A stretch of 64,000 nucleotides of DNA, from positions 558,001 to 622,000 of the forward strand of contig NZ_JANHMQ010000001.1 in the NCBI RefSeq assembly GCF_024609325.1, written 5' to 3'. The notes beneath the pieces are model-generated. The model did no database searches. It was not told where the DNA came from and saw nothing but the letters and a program-made list of their open reading frames with translations. Every line of letters starts with the position of its first letter. Position 1 is the stretch's first letter. The position numbers were made by a program, and so were the translations under genes. Below, one piece after another: positions 16,864 through 27,470 of the stretch. This stretch comes from Geothrix fuzhouensis. GTDB lineage: Bacteria > Acidobacteriota > Holophagae > Holophagales > Holophagaceae.

Positions 16864-16893
16864 ATGAAACCCCATCGGCGCGGGCCCTGTCAA
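16864..16893 (-). promoter_or_regulatory. Candidate promoter of the trp operon
   Basis: A perfect TTGACA (16893-16888) is followed after 18 bases by TTTCAT (16869-16864), four of six matches to the -10 consensus. The spacing would start transcription about 7 bases later, at the leader ATG. The region is shared with the divergent gene at 16904. Confidence 0.6.
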
Positions 16894-16903
16894 GTGTGGT
16901 TTG

Positions 16904-17860
16904 ATGAAGGATTGCTTGCGGACGGCCATGGAATTCGCTGAGGAACGCCCCACCACCATCCATACCGAGGATGCCCTGGCGCCCAGGGATCCCTGGAGCT
17001 TCTTCCGGCGTGCCCTGCCCGGCGGCTTCAGCCGCTGGGGCTGGGGTCTCATGGCGGGCTGGATGCTCGTGCTGCTCGGCCCGGTCCTGGGCTGGGCCGG
17101 CCATCTGCGCCGGGCCGCGGGCTGGAGCGCCCTGCCCAGCCACTGGGGCGAGCGCATCAGCGCCCGGGACATCTGGGAGCTGTGGGAAAACGGCGGGCTC
17201 CAGCACCGCCTGGCGAATTCCCCGACCGTGCATCTCTTCGGCCTGGGCCTCGTGATCCTGCTCTGGTGCGGCTGGCGCATGCAGGCGGAACGGGTGGGCC
17301 AGACGGCCCGCCTGGGTTCCTGGCTGCTGGGGGCCCTGGACACCGTGCTGGTCGGGTTCCTTCCCATTGGCGCTGCGGCCTGGCTGGGGGATGTGACGCT
17401 GACTTGGCTGGGCAGGCTCGGCATCGACGGGCTTGGCTGGATGGCCTTCTTCGGGCGCCCTCTGTTCTGGATGGCGGCGGTGGCTGCCCTGAACCTTCAG
17501 TGGTGGTTCTGCCGCCTGGGGCGAGCGGCGGGCCTGTCCCGAGGCTACCGGGCGCACCTGGTCGATTGTTTCCTGCGGCTGTGGACACACCCCGTCCAGT
17601 GGGGTCTGGTCTCCCTCGGCGGGGCTGCGCTGCGAGCACTCCTGCCCTTCCTGGTACTGCTCCTGGCCTGGCGGATGGGAGGAGGCACCGCGGCTCGCGT
17701 CTGGCTGTTCCTCGCCCTGCAGTTGACCGTCACCTTGCTCAACGGTTGGCTGATGGGATGGCTCCTGCGCCTCGCCGCCCTGTTCTGGACCCATGATGCC
17801 GCCGTGCGGAACGCCCGCGCCGAAGTGAAGGAAGCCTTCCGTGAAGCTCAAGCCCTGTAA
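16904..17860 (+). CDS. Polytopic inner-membrane protein of unknown function
   Basis: 318-residue protein that I do not recognise. It has about six hydrophobic segments, near residues 45-68, 108-126, 140-165, 185-205, 235-262 and 268-290. The N-terminus is acidic and soluble; the C-terminal tail (AAVRNARAEVKEAFREAQAL) is charged and helical. TTG at 16901 and ATG at 16928 are alternative starts. Its 3' end overlaps the next gene by 20 bases, so it is probably the first gene of an operon with the two 5'-nucleotidase halves. Its start is only 11 bases from the trp -35 box on the other strand. Confidence 0.75.
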   Translation: MKDCLRTAMEFAEERPTTIHTEDALAPRDPWSFFRRALPGGFSRWGWGLMAGWMLVLLGPVLGWAGHLRRAAGWSALPSHWGERISARDIWELWENGGLQHRLANSPTVHLFGLGLVILLWCGWRMQAERVGQTARLGSWLLGALDTVLVGFLPIGAAAWLGDVTLTWLGRLGIDGLGWMAFFGRPLFWMAAVAALNLQWWFCRLGRAAGLSRGYRAHLVDCFLRLWTHPVQWGLVSLGGAALRALLPFLVLLLAWRMGGGTAARVWLFLALQLTVTLLNGWLMGWLLRLAALFWTHDAAVRNARAEVKEAFREAQAL

Positions 17861-18641
17861 CGCATTCTTCTTCGCTTCGCTGCTTTCCCTTCACCTGGTG
17901 GCGCAGCCACCAGTCACGAAGGCCGAAGTCATCCCCATCACCGAGGCCATCGCCGACGATCCCGAGGTCCAGAAGGTCATCGAACCCTTGGCCGCGGAGA
18001 TCAAGGCCACCTTCGGCCAGCCGCTGGTGCAGGCGCCCCAGGGCGTGTTTCGCGGGCGACGGGGCGAGGAGAACCTGCTCGGGTACTGGGTCTCGGATGT
18101 CATGCGCCATGCCGCCCAGCCTCTGGTCGGCGTTCCAGTCCGCTTCGCCATTACCAATGCCGGCGGGCTGCGGGCCAACCTGCGCCCGGGCCAGATCAAG
18201 GTGGGGGATATCTTCGAGCTGATGCCCTTCGAGAACGAACTGGTGGTTGTTGAACTCACCGGAGCCGAGGTCATTCAGGTGGTGAAGGAGGGCCTGCTGC
18301 GTCGCGGTGGCGAGCCCTGCTCTGGCGTGAAGGTGAAGGTCGAAGGGACGCCGCAGCAGGCCACCCTCACCGTCACCTGGGAGGACGGCAGCGCCATCGA
18401 TCCCTCAGCCGTGGTGAAGGTCGCCACCACCGACTACCTCTATGCCGGCGGCGATTCCATTCCCACCCTGAAGAAGGGTCGCAAGCCCTTTACCACGGGC
18501 GTCACCCTCCGGCAGATGCTGTTGGACCAGTGCACCGCCATAGGCAAGGCTGGCAAGGAGCTCCTACCCCCGGCGCCAGGGCGCTACGTGGTGCCGGCCT
18601 CGATCCAGGAAGCCATCCGCGACAAGACGTTCAAGCTGTAG
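17841..18641 (+). CDS. 5'-nucleotidase C-terminal domain protein (separate gene)
   Basis: 266-residue exported protein carrying only the substrate-binding C-terminal half of UshA/5'-nucleotidase. Motifs are FAITNAGGLRANLRPGQIKVGDIFELMPFENELVVVELTG (seen as NAGGLRANL and PFENELV) and DYLYAGGDSIP, which surround the base-binding site in the family. A hydrophobic N-terminus (FFFASLLSLHLVA) should act as a signal peptide. It starts with GTG at 17841 inside the previous gene. The catalytic metallophosphatase half is encoded by the next gene, so the two proteins may assemble into one enzyme. Confidence 0.85.
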   Translation: MKLKPCNAFFFASLLSLHLVAQPPVTKAEVIPITEAIADDPEVQKVIEPLAAEIKATFGQPLVQAPQGVFRGRRGEENLLGYWVSDVMRHAAQPLVGVPVRFAITNAGGLRANLRPGQIKVGDIFELMPFENELVVVELTGAEVIQVVKEGLLRRGGEPCSGVKVKVEGTPQQATLTVTWEDGSAIDPSAVVKVATTDYLYAGGDSIPTLKKGRKPFTTGVTLRQMLLDQCTAIGKAGKELLPPAPGRYVVPASIQEAIRDKTFKL

Positions 18642-18649
18642 GGGAGTCC

Positions 18650-19582
18650 ATGGAACGCCGCACTTTTCTCGCCTCCCTCAGCGCTGCTGCCGCCGTTGCC
18701 TCGCGCGTGCCCCTGAAGGCCACCGAGGGGCCGGACTCGGGCCGCATCACCCTGCTGCACACCAACGATACCCATTCCCGCATTGAGCCCTTTGGCCCCG
18801 GCAATGGCGCCATCAGTGGCAAGGGCGGCATGGCCCGCCGGGCGACGCTGGTGAAACAGCTCCGGGGCCAGCTGGGCTCCATCCTGCTGCTCGACGCGGG
18901 CGATACCTTTCAGGGCACGCCCTACTTCAACCGCTACAAGGGCCGGCTCGACTACCAGCTCATGCGGATGATCGGCTACGACGCCACCACCCTGGGGAAC
19001 CACGATTTCGACAACGGCGTGGGGATGCTGGTCGAAGCCATCGAATCCATGGAACAGCTCAAGCATCGGAATCCGCCCTTCGCCTTCCTGAATTGCAACT
19101 TTGATTGCAAGGGCGCCCCGGCACTGGCCAAGCGGGTCCGTCCCTACCTGGTCCGCGATTTCCCCGGTGTCCGGGTGGGCATCACCGGCGTGGGCGTGGC
19201 CTTCGCGGGGCTGGTGGCTTCGAAAAACCACGAAGGCATCAGCTGGAACGATCCCTACGAGAGCCTGAAGCCGGTGGTGAAGCGTCTTCGCGAGGTCGAG
19301 AAGGTGGATCTGGTGGTGGTCCTCTCCCACCTTGGCTACGACAACAAGGATGGGGCTCCCGATGACCTGCGGATGCCCGGTCAGGTGGCGGGCATCGACG
19401 CCATCATCGGCGGCCACAGCCACACGTTTCTGGACGCGCCTGTGAAGGTTAAGCAAGCCCAGGGCGAGACTCTGGTCTTCCAGGTGGGCTTCGGTGGCGT
19501 GAACCTGGGCCGCATGGACTTCGCCTTGGCCCGCGGCGAGGTGAAGGCCGCCTCGGGAGCTGCCATGCCGGTGGTGGGATAG
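18650..19582 (+). CDS. Metallophosphatase / 5'-nucleotidase N-terminal domain protein, Tat-like signal
   Basis: 310-residue calcineurin-like phosphoesterase. Metal-binding motifs are HTNDTHSRIEP (Asp-x-His), LLDAGDTFQG, TLGNHDFDNG, VLSHLGYD and GGHSHTFL, all intact. The N-terminus MERRTFLASLSAAAAVASRV carries twin arginines before a hydrophobic stretch, suggesting Tat export in a folded, metal-loaded state. It follows the gene for the C-terminal half by 8 bases with a GGGGAG ribosome-binding site. Together the pair matches the two domains of one periplasmic 5'-nucleotidase, in reversed gene order. Substrates (nucleotides or UDP-sugars) are inferred from the family. Confidence 0.9.
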   Translation: MERRTFLASLSAAAAVASRVPLKATEGPDSGRITLLHTNDTHSRIEPFGPGNGAISGKGGMARRATLVKQLRGQLGSILLLDAGDTFQGTPYFNRYKGRLDYQLMRMIGYDATTLGNHDFDNGVGMLVEAIESMEQLKHRNPPFAFLNCNFDCKGAPALAKRVRPYLVRDFPGVRVGITGVGVAFAGLVASKNHEGISWNDPYESLKPVVKRLREVEKVDLVVVLSHLGYDNKDGAPDDLRMPGQVAGIDAIIGGHSHTFLDAPVKVKQAQGETLVFQVGFGGVNLGRMDFALARGEVKAASGAAMPVVG

Positions 19583-19669
19583 CTCGAGGGGCGTGACCGA
19601 AGTCCCAAATCCCCGTCCCCACAGGGAAAGCTGCTTGAAGGCTGGCATTCCCCGTGGGAGCCTGCCTGA

Positions 19670-21970
<2,301 letters not shown>

Positions 21971-22003
21971 TGCCCTGGCTCCGGAGCTGCGCTCCAGAGC
22001 ATG

Positions 22004-22035
22004 AAAGCGGCCCGCGAAGGCGGGCCGCTTTCTAT
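22004..22035 (+). terminator. Intrinsic terminator after icd
   Basis: AAAGCGGCCCGC and its exact complement form a 12-bp stem around GAAG, ending in TTT and a short T-rich tail (CTTTCTATGATTT). Confidence 0.85.
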
Positions 22036-22359
22036 GATTTCCAGCCTTCTGCCTGATCCCTTCCGGAACAACCGAAGGCAGCCGCTGGCTTTTTCGACCA
22101 AAACTCAGGCGCGGGGCGGAGCTGGCCGTCAAGTTGTTATGGCGTGCTTGCCCATCCCCGAGCCAACCCGGCGCCCTCCCGAGAATAAATTTGCCGGGCA
22201 TCGAATGTCTTAGGCAATTAACGCACCTGGTATAAATTTCCCATGAATATTCACAAATAATTTATGCAACCCTAACTGAAATGCCTCAGGTCTGAGACGA
22301 GGGAGCCACGAGGCGTCCTCGCTCATGTCCGCCCCTCTGGAAACCTCAAGGAGCCACAC
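22036..22359 (+). promoter_or_regulatory. AT-rich promoter region and structured 5' leader of the pilus locus
   Basis: This 324-base gap is the most AT-rich part of the neighbourhood. TATAAA at 22231-22236 is a good -10 element; the -35 (TCTTAG at 17 bases) is weak, hinting at an activator or alternative sigma factor. The presumed leader has a GC-rich stem, CGAGG-CGT-CCTCG (22309-22321), inside a wider GAGGG/CCCTC pairing. I compared it by eye with the c-di-GMP-I riboswitch and saw no match. CAAGGAG lies before the first pilin ATG. Confidence 0.4.
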
Positions 22360-22908
22360 ATGCACACGCTCTCCCGTATCTTCGCGGGCGCCCTTCTTCT
22401 GGCGGCGCCGGCTGCTTTCGCACAGTCCGCCACCGCCACGGCCTCCAACGTCCCCGCCTCGGCACGCATCTACGTGCCGATCACGGTGAGCCTCACCAAC
22501 GGCGGGATGAGCTTCGGTGACATCTTCACCGGAACCGCCAGCAGCGACGTGACCCTGGACCCGCAGTCCAACAACCGCTCGGCCACCGGTGATGCGACCC
22601 TGGCCGGAACCGGCACCGCCCGGGCCGCGGCCTTCGAGGTGAGCGGGAAGCGCAACGCCACCTATGCCATCACCCTTCCGACCGACGGCGCCGTCACGCT
22701 GACCGGCAACGGGGGCACTCCAATGCCCCTGAGCAAGTTCACCGCCTCGGTCAACAACACCGCCGCCACCGGAAGTGCCACGGGCCAGCTCCCCAACTCG
22801 GCGAGCGCCAAGGAAACCTTCACCGTGGGCGCCACCCTGACCGTCGGTGCCAACCAGACGGACGGCGACTACACCGGCACCTTCAATGTCACGGTTGCCT
22901 ATAACTGA
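22360..22908 (+). CDS. DUF4402 pilin-like surface protein
   Basis: 182-residue exported protein. A signal peptide (cleaved near AFAQ) is followed by a Ser/Thr/Ala/Gly-rich beta-sandwich. Motifs are NGGMSFGDIFTGT, AAFEVSGKRNATYAITLP and the C-terminal GDYTGTFNVTVAYN, which define the DUF4402 family, distantly related to Mat/Ecp-type fimbrial subunits. It is the first gene of the locus and is followed by a terminator-like hairpin. That hairpin should make this subunit more abundant than the chaperone and usher. It is the probable major subunit. Confidence 0.85.
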   Translation: MHTLSRIFAGALLLAAPAAFAQSATATASNVPASARIYVPITVSLTNGGMSFGDIFTGTASSDVTLDPQSNNRSATGDATLAGTGTARAAAFEVSGKRNATYAITLPTDGAVTLTGNGGTPMPLSKFTASVNNTAATGSATGQLPNSASAKETFTVGATLTVGANQTDGDYTGTFNVTVAYN

Positions 22909-22930
22909 GGCCCGCTGATCCGCTGGTCCA

Positions 22931-22958
22931 CCCAGGGCGTACCCGCGCCCTGGGTTTT
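22931..22958 (+). terminator. Intra-operon terminator/attenuating hairpin after the first pilin
   Basis: CCCAGGGC (22931-22938) pairs with GCCCTGGG (22947-22954) and is followed by TTTT. It lies between the pilin and the chaperone gene, a common place for partial termination that raises major-subunit levels. Confidence 0.7.
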
Positions 22959-22976
22959 CTCCGTACTCGAGGTCTC

Positions 22977-23822
22977 ATGCTTCGTCTTCGCTCCCGGGCC
23001 ATCTCCAGCCTGTTCCTCGGCCTGCTCGCGCTGGCCCTTCCGGCCCAGGCGCCACCCACTCCCGCTGACGGGGGCGTTGGCGATCTCCTGGTGGCCCCGA
23101 CCCGGGTGGTGTTCGAGGGCCACAAGCGGAGTGCGGAATTGAACCTCTCGAACATCGGGCAGGCCCGCGCCACCTTCCGGATTTCCCTCGTCCGCATGGA
23201 GATGGACGAGATGGGCGGCATCAAGGAACTGCCGTTCGACGCGGGAACCGAGAACCTCCGTTCACTGTTCCGCTTCTCCCCCCGGCAGGTGACCCTCGAC
23301 CCCCGGGAATCCCAGACCGTGCGTCTCCAGGTGCGCAAGCCGGCCCAGCTGCCCGAGGGGGAATACCGCCTGCACATGACCTTTCGCGCGGTGCCTTCCG
23401 AGGCGCCCGTGTCGCAAGCCGTGACGGAAGCGCCCAAGGGAATCGCCATCAAGCTCACGCCCGTCTATGGCATCGCCATCCCCCTCATCGTGCGGCACGG
23501 CAAGACCTCTGCCAGCGTGTCCATCACCGCGCCCACCTTTGATGTCAAGAACGGCGTGCTGCGCTTCCGCTTGGAGCGCAGCGGCAACCAGTCGGTCTAC
23601 GGCGATCTCAAAGCCACCCTCCTCCCAGCCGTCGGACCGGCGGAAGTCCTGGTTGAGGCCTCGGGCCTGGCCGTGTACACCCCAAATTCCAACCGGGTCG
23701 TTTCTCTGCCCATCCGGAAAGGCCGGTCCATTCCCCCGGGCAGCAGGATCCGCATCGCCTACTCCCAGCCCGTCCTGGAAGGCGGCCGCCTGTTCGCGGA
23801 AACCGTCATGACGACCCCCTGA
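22977..23822 (+). CDS. Periplasmic pilus-assembly chaperone (PapD-like)
   Basis: 281-residue exported protein. After a signal peptide (cleaved near PAQA), residues about 38-150 form the first Ig-like domain, with the chaperone features VAPTRVVFEGHKRSAELNLSN, FRFSPRQVTLDPRESQTVRLQVRKP (seen as SPRQVTLDPRESQTVRL) and GEYRLHMTFRAVP. A second domain follows up to the C-terminus. Such chaperones cap pilin subunits and deliver them to the usher. The stop codon directly abuts the usher start, so translation of the two is linked. Confidence 0.82.
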   Translation: MLRLRSRAISSLFLGLLALALPAQAPPTPADGGVGDLLVAPTRVVFEGHKRSAELNLSNIGQARATFRISLVRMEMDEMGGIKELPFDAGTENLRSLFRFSPRQVTLDPRESQTVRLQVRKPAQLPEGEYRLHMTFRAVPSEAPVSQAVTEAPKGIAIKLTPVYGIAIPLIVRHGKTSASVSITAPTFDVKNGVLRFRLERSGNQSVYGDLKATLLPAVGPAEVLVEASGLAVYTPNSNRVVSLPIRKGRSIPPGSRIRIAYSQPVLEGGRLFAETVMTTP

Positions 23823-26531
23823 ATGGGCCGCCTCGCCCTCCGCAAGGCCCTCCTGGGCCCGGCCCTCGTGGGGGTGGCGGCGATGCTGCAGGCCGGAGGC
23901 TTGGCTCCCGCGGAGGCCTCGGCTCTATCAGGGATGGTTGTGAACCGTTCCGAGGAGGAGGTCTTCCTCTTTGCCCTGCGCCTGGATCAGGCGACGGTCA
24001 GCAGCACCTTCCCGGGATTTCCCGCGAAGGACGGCGTGCTGGTGCCCCTGGGGGAGCTGTGCCGCCTGCTGGACCTGGCCATTGAGGTCGACCCCAACCG
24101 TGGACAGGCCTCAGGCTTCTTCATCAGCGAGAAGCGCCGCTTCAACCTTGATGTCATGGCCGGAACGGTGATGGTGGAGGGCCGCAGCCTGCCGCTCGAC
24201 CGGTCGTTGATGGAACTCCACGCGGATGACATCTACGTGGATACGCGCCTCCTCGCCAAGTGGCTGCCCCTGGATTTCCAGGTCGTCCTCCGCAGCTCAT
24301 CCATCGTCGTAACGCCCCGGGAACCCCTGCCCATCCAGGAACGCTGGAAACGGGAGCGCATGATCGGCCGGTTCCGTCCCTCGGAAGGCCCGAAGGCCTT
24401 CCCGCGATCGCCGGACCCCTACCGCATCCTCGAAGCGCCCATGGTGGACGAGACCCTGCGCCTGACGGCCCAGACGTCGCCCGATGCGGATCGGCACATC
24501 CGGGCCCAGAGCACCACGTTCGTCGCGGGGGATTTCCTCGGGCTGTCCTCCAATCTCTACGCGATCCTCGATACGGAGAGCGGCCTCTCAGAGTTCCGGA
24601 TGGCCCTGGGCCGCCGCGACCCTCACGCGGGCCTGCTCGGCCCGCTCAAGGCGACGGAGTTCGCCTTCGGGGAGGTGCTCGACCCGGGGCTGAATCTGCT
24701 CACCATGCCCATGGCCGGCACGGGAGCCCTGCTCACCAACTACCCGCTTCAGCGCGAGAATGCCTTCGACCGGCATTCCTTCCAGGGGAATCTGTCACCC
24801 GGATGGCAGGTGGAGCTCTACCGGAACCAGGCGCTGCTGGGCTTCCAGGCGTCCCGCCCCGATGGCCGCTATGAATTCCTGAATGTGCCGCTCAACTTCG
24901 GCTGGAACGATTTCCGCCTCGTGTTCTATGGTCCCCAGGGGCAGCGCCGCGAAGAGGTGGTGCGCTTCGATGTGAGCGAGAACCAGACACCGGAGGGCGA
25001 GTTCCAGTACCGGCTCGTGGGAGTGGACCCCAGGCTGGCCGGAAGGCGTGGGCAGGTCGAGGGTCGCTACGGGATCTCTCGGCAGGTCACAGCCGGTTTC
25101 TCCCTGTCGAGTCTGGACCTGGACGGGCGGCATCACGCCTATCGCGGGGTCGATCTCCAGGGGTTCTGGAAGCCTCTGTCTGCCGCGTTCAGCGCCGTCA
25201 GCGACCAGCTCGGAGGCAGCGTCGCCCAGCTCGGACTCCGGAGCCGCCTGGGCTCCACCAGCCTCACGGTCAAGCATGCGGAACTACAGGGTGGCTTCTC
25301 CAGTGAAGTGTTCCGGCCCATCTACGGCCCGATCCAGAGCCGCAGCGGCCTGGAGACATCCTCCCTGCTGCCCAGCCTGGAGCGCAGCCTCGTCACGCTG
25401 GACTTCGGCGCTTCGAGGGACCGGCTCAAGGCGGGGGGCAGCATCGACCGCCTCTACAACCGCCTCTCCACCTCCTTCCAGGGGTACTTCCTTTCCAACC
25501 AGGTCACCCTCACCGAGGGCCAGGGCACCGCGACGCCGTTTCCCGCCACCACCATCGGGGACTTTCTCGCCAGCAAGTTCTTCCGGACCTTCTCCCTGCG
25601 GGCGCAGGCAAACTACCAACTGAGCGGTGGCGCCCGGCGCCTGAACGCCTTGTCCACCTTCGTGGAGACGCCGGTTTTCGTCCCCTTCAACCTCCGGGCC
25701 GGGCTCACGCACTCGGTGGCATCCAATGACACCCTGGTGCAGCTCGGGGCCTACAAGACCCAAGGCGCCTATGCCCTCAGCGTGGAATTGGGCTACTCCA
25801 CCCGCAGCCGCCTGTCCCTGGACCTCACCTTCCGGGTGGGCCTGGCCAGGGAGCCCCGGAGCGGCCGGATCCACACGCAAGCCCAGAGCATCGCCAGCCA
25901 TGGCGCCGTCTCCGCCCGCGCCTTCCTGGATGCCAACGGGAATGGCTTGATGGACGCCGAGGAGAAGCCCCTTCAGGGAGTCGGCTTCCTGGCGAACGGT
26001 GCCTCGCAGCCAGCCAGCACCGACACGAAGGGCGTGGCCTTCCTCACCAACCTCTCCGGCGATCTCGACGCCAACCTGTCCGCCAACTCCACCACCCTTG
26101 AAGATCCGTTCATGCGGCCCCAGAGCCCGGGCCTGCGCGTCACCCCGCGCCAGGGCCATGTGGCCCAGATCGAGGTCCCTCTGGTGCTGTTCGGCGAGGT
26201 TACGGGGACGGCCTACCTGAAGCGTGACGGCAGCTCCGTGGAGCTTCCCGGCCTGCTCCTGGAACTCGTGGACAGCCAGGGCAAACCCATCAAGACCACC
26301 CGGACGGCCTTCGACGGTTTCTACACCCTGTCCGATCTCCCGCCCGGCGCCTACCACCTCCGGGTTTCAGACGCCGAGATCCAGCGTTTCGGGCTCTCGA
26401 AAGTGCCGCCCGTTCCCGTAATCGTGACCGCCGAAGGCACGGTCGTGGACGGCCTCGACCTCCTGCTCACCTCAGACCGCTCCAACCCGCTCCTTCCGGG
26501 GCAGGACGGCCGGAAAGAAGATCAACCATGA
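23823..26531 (+). CDS. Outer-membrane usher-like protein with C-terminal SdrD/CNA-B-type domains
   Basis: 902-residue exported protein. The N-terminal part has LVPLGELCRLLDLAIEV and LMELHADDIYVDTRLLAKWLPLDF, resembling the peptidoglycan- or plug-side domains of alternative ushers. The middle (about 230-650) is rich in alternating strands such as YRLVGVDPRLAGRRGQVEGRYG, as expected for a barrel. Near 690-712 there is a calcium-binding-like DANGNGLMDAEE motif followed by GVGF. Two Ig/CNA-B-type domains (about 690-780 and 800-895) end with YTLSDLPPGAYHLRV. It is longer than classic PapC (about 830) and clearly divergent. It overlaps the last gene by 4 bases. Confidence 0.75.
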   Translation: MGRLALRKALLGPALVGVAAMLQAGGLAPAEASALSGMVVNRSEEEVFLFALRLDQATVSSTFPGFPAKDGVLVPLGELCRLLDLAIEVDPNRGQASGFFISEKRRFNLDVMAGTVMVEGRSLPLDRSLMELHADDIYVDTRLLAKWLPLDFQVVLRSSSIVVTPREPLPIQERWKRERMIGRFRPSEGPKAFPRSPDPYRILEAPMVDETLRLTAQTSPDADRHIRAQSTTFVAGDFLGLSSNLYAILDTESGLSEFRMALGRRDPHAGLLGPLKATEFAFGEVLDPGLNLLTMPMAGTGALLTNYPLQRENAFDRHSFQGNLSPGWQVELYRNQALLGFQASRPDGRYEFLNVPLNFGWNDFRLVFYGPQGQRREEVVRFDVSENQTPEGEFQYRLVGVDPRLAGRRGQVEGRYGISRQVTAGFSLSSLDLDGRHHAYRGVDLQGFWKPLSAAFSAVSDQLGGSVAQLGLRSRLGSTSLTVKHAELQGGFSSEVFRPIYGPIQSRSGLETSSLLPSLERSLVTLDFGASRDRLKAGGSIDRLYNRLSTSFQGYFLSNQVTLTEGQGTATPFPATTIGDFLASKFFRTFSLRAQANYQLSGGARRLNALSTFVETPVFVPFNLRAGLTHSVASNDTLVQLGAYKTQGAYALSVELGYSTRSRLSLDLTFRVGLAREPRSGRIHTQAQSIASHGAVSARAFLDANGNGLMDAEEKPLQGVGFLANGASQPASTDTKGVAFLTNLSGDLDANLSANSTTLEDPFMRPQSPGLRVTPRQGHVAQIEVPLVLFGEVTGTAYLKRDGSSVELPGLLLELVDSQGKPIKTTRTAFDGFYTLSDLPPGAYHLRVSDAEIQRFGLSKVPPVPVIVTAEGTVVDGLDLLLTSDRSNPLLPGQDGRKEDQP

Positions 26532-27469
26532 GCTTCTCCGCCCTCTCAGCGCTCTCCCGACGGTTCTTCCTGGCGGCCCTGGCGGTCGCGACACTTCCCG
26601 CCCTCAGCCAGGCCTGGGTGCCGATCATCAACAAGTACTCGGACATCTCGCTGGGCTATGTCATCCCCAGCCCCTTCGGGGGAACGGTGGTACTCAGTTC
26701 GCCCTCCGGGAACCGGAGCGCCTCGGGCGGCACCGCCTTGGGTTCCTCCGCTGGCGTCAGCCTGGGCAGCTTCACCTTGTCCGGCAAGGTGGGCGACAAC
26801 TGGTTCGCCTCGGCGGGCAGCCCTGTTCCCTTCCCCCTCGTGGGGCCGGGCGGTGCAACGGTGGTCGTCACGGCCTTGGACTGCCAGCCCGCCACCAGCG
26901 GCACCTTCCCTTCCACGGGTACCACGGGCTACTACTACCTGGGCGCCACCATCTCGGTCGGCTCGAACGCCGCCACGCCTGCAGGAACCTACTCCGGCAG
27001 CTACACCCTGAATGTGATGGACCCCTTCAAAGGAGCCGTCACCGCCATGACCTTCTCGGTGCAGATCCAGGTCGCGCCGGTCATCAGCCTCACCGAGCTC
27101 ACGGGGTTGCGGTTCGGGGCGATCTTCACGAGCCCGGCCCCGGGAACGGTCGTCCTCAGCCCCGCCGGCACGCTCAGCACCACCGGTGGCGTGAGCCTGG
27201 GCACCCAGATCCCCGCCGGACCTGCCACCTTCTCCGTGACCGGAGCCGCCAACGCCACCTATGCCATCACCCTCCCCGGTAGCGTCGTCCTCAGCTCTCC
27301 CGATGGGACGCTCACGGTCACCGCCTTCACGAGTTCTCCAGACCTGACCGGACGCCTGGACCTGGCCGGGCGGCAGACACTTAGCGTGGGCGGCACATTG
27401 AACGTGCCCGCCAATCAACCTGATGGGGACTACGCCGGCACCTTCAGCGTGACCGTGGCCTACAACTGA
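26528..27469 (+). CDS. Two-domain DUF4402 protein, probable tip or minor pilus subunit
   Basis: 313-residue exported protein. A signal peptide (ending LSQA) precedes two tandem beta-sandwich domains. The second is a typical DUF4402 domain with LTGLRFGAIFTS, FSVTGAANATYAITLPG and a C-terminal GDYAGTFSVTVAYN almost identical to that of the first pilin. The first domain has LGSFTLSGKVGDNW and AGTYSGSYTLNVMD. Two-domain subunits at the end of such operons are often tip adhesins. The ATG overlaps the usher stop (ATGA). Confidence 0.8.
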   Translation: MSFSALSALSRRFFLAALAVATLPALSQAWVPIINKYSDISLGYVIPSPFGGTVVLSSPSGNRSASGGTALGSSAGVSLGSFTLSGKVGDNWFASAGSPVPFPLVGPGGATVVVTALDCQPATSGTFPSTGTTGYYYLGATISVGSNAATPAGTYSGSYTLNVMDPFKGAVTAMTFSVQIQVAPVISLTELTGLRFGAIFTSPAPGTVVLSPAGTLSTTGGVSLGTQIPAGPATFSVTGAANATYAITLPGSVVLSSPDGTLTVTAFTSSPDLTGRLDLAGRQTLSVGGTLNVPANQPDGDYAGTFSVTVAYN

Positions 27470-27470
27470 T

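Noticed and set aside
22237-22359. Possible c-di-GMP riboswitch in the pilus leader
   Set aside because: The conserved CAGGGCAAACC and GGGACGCAAAGCC blocks are not present; only a generic GC-rich hairpin is seen.
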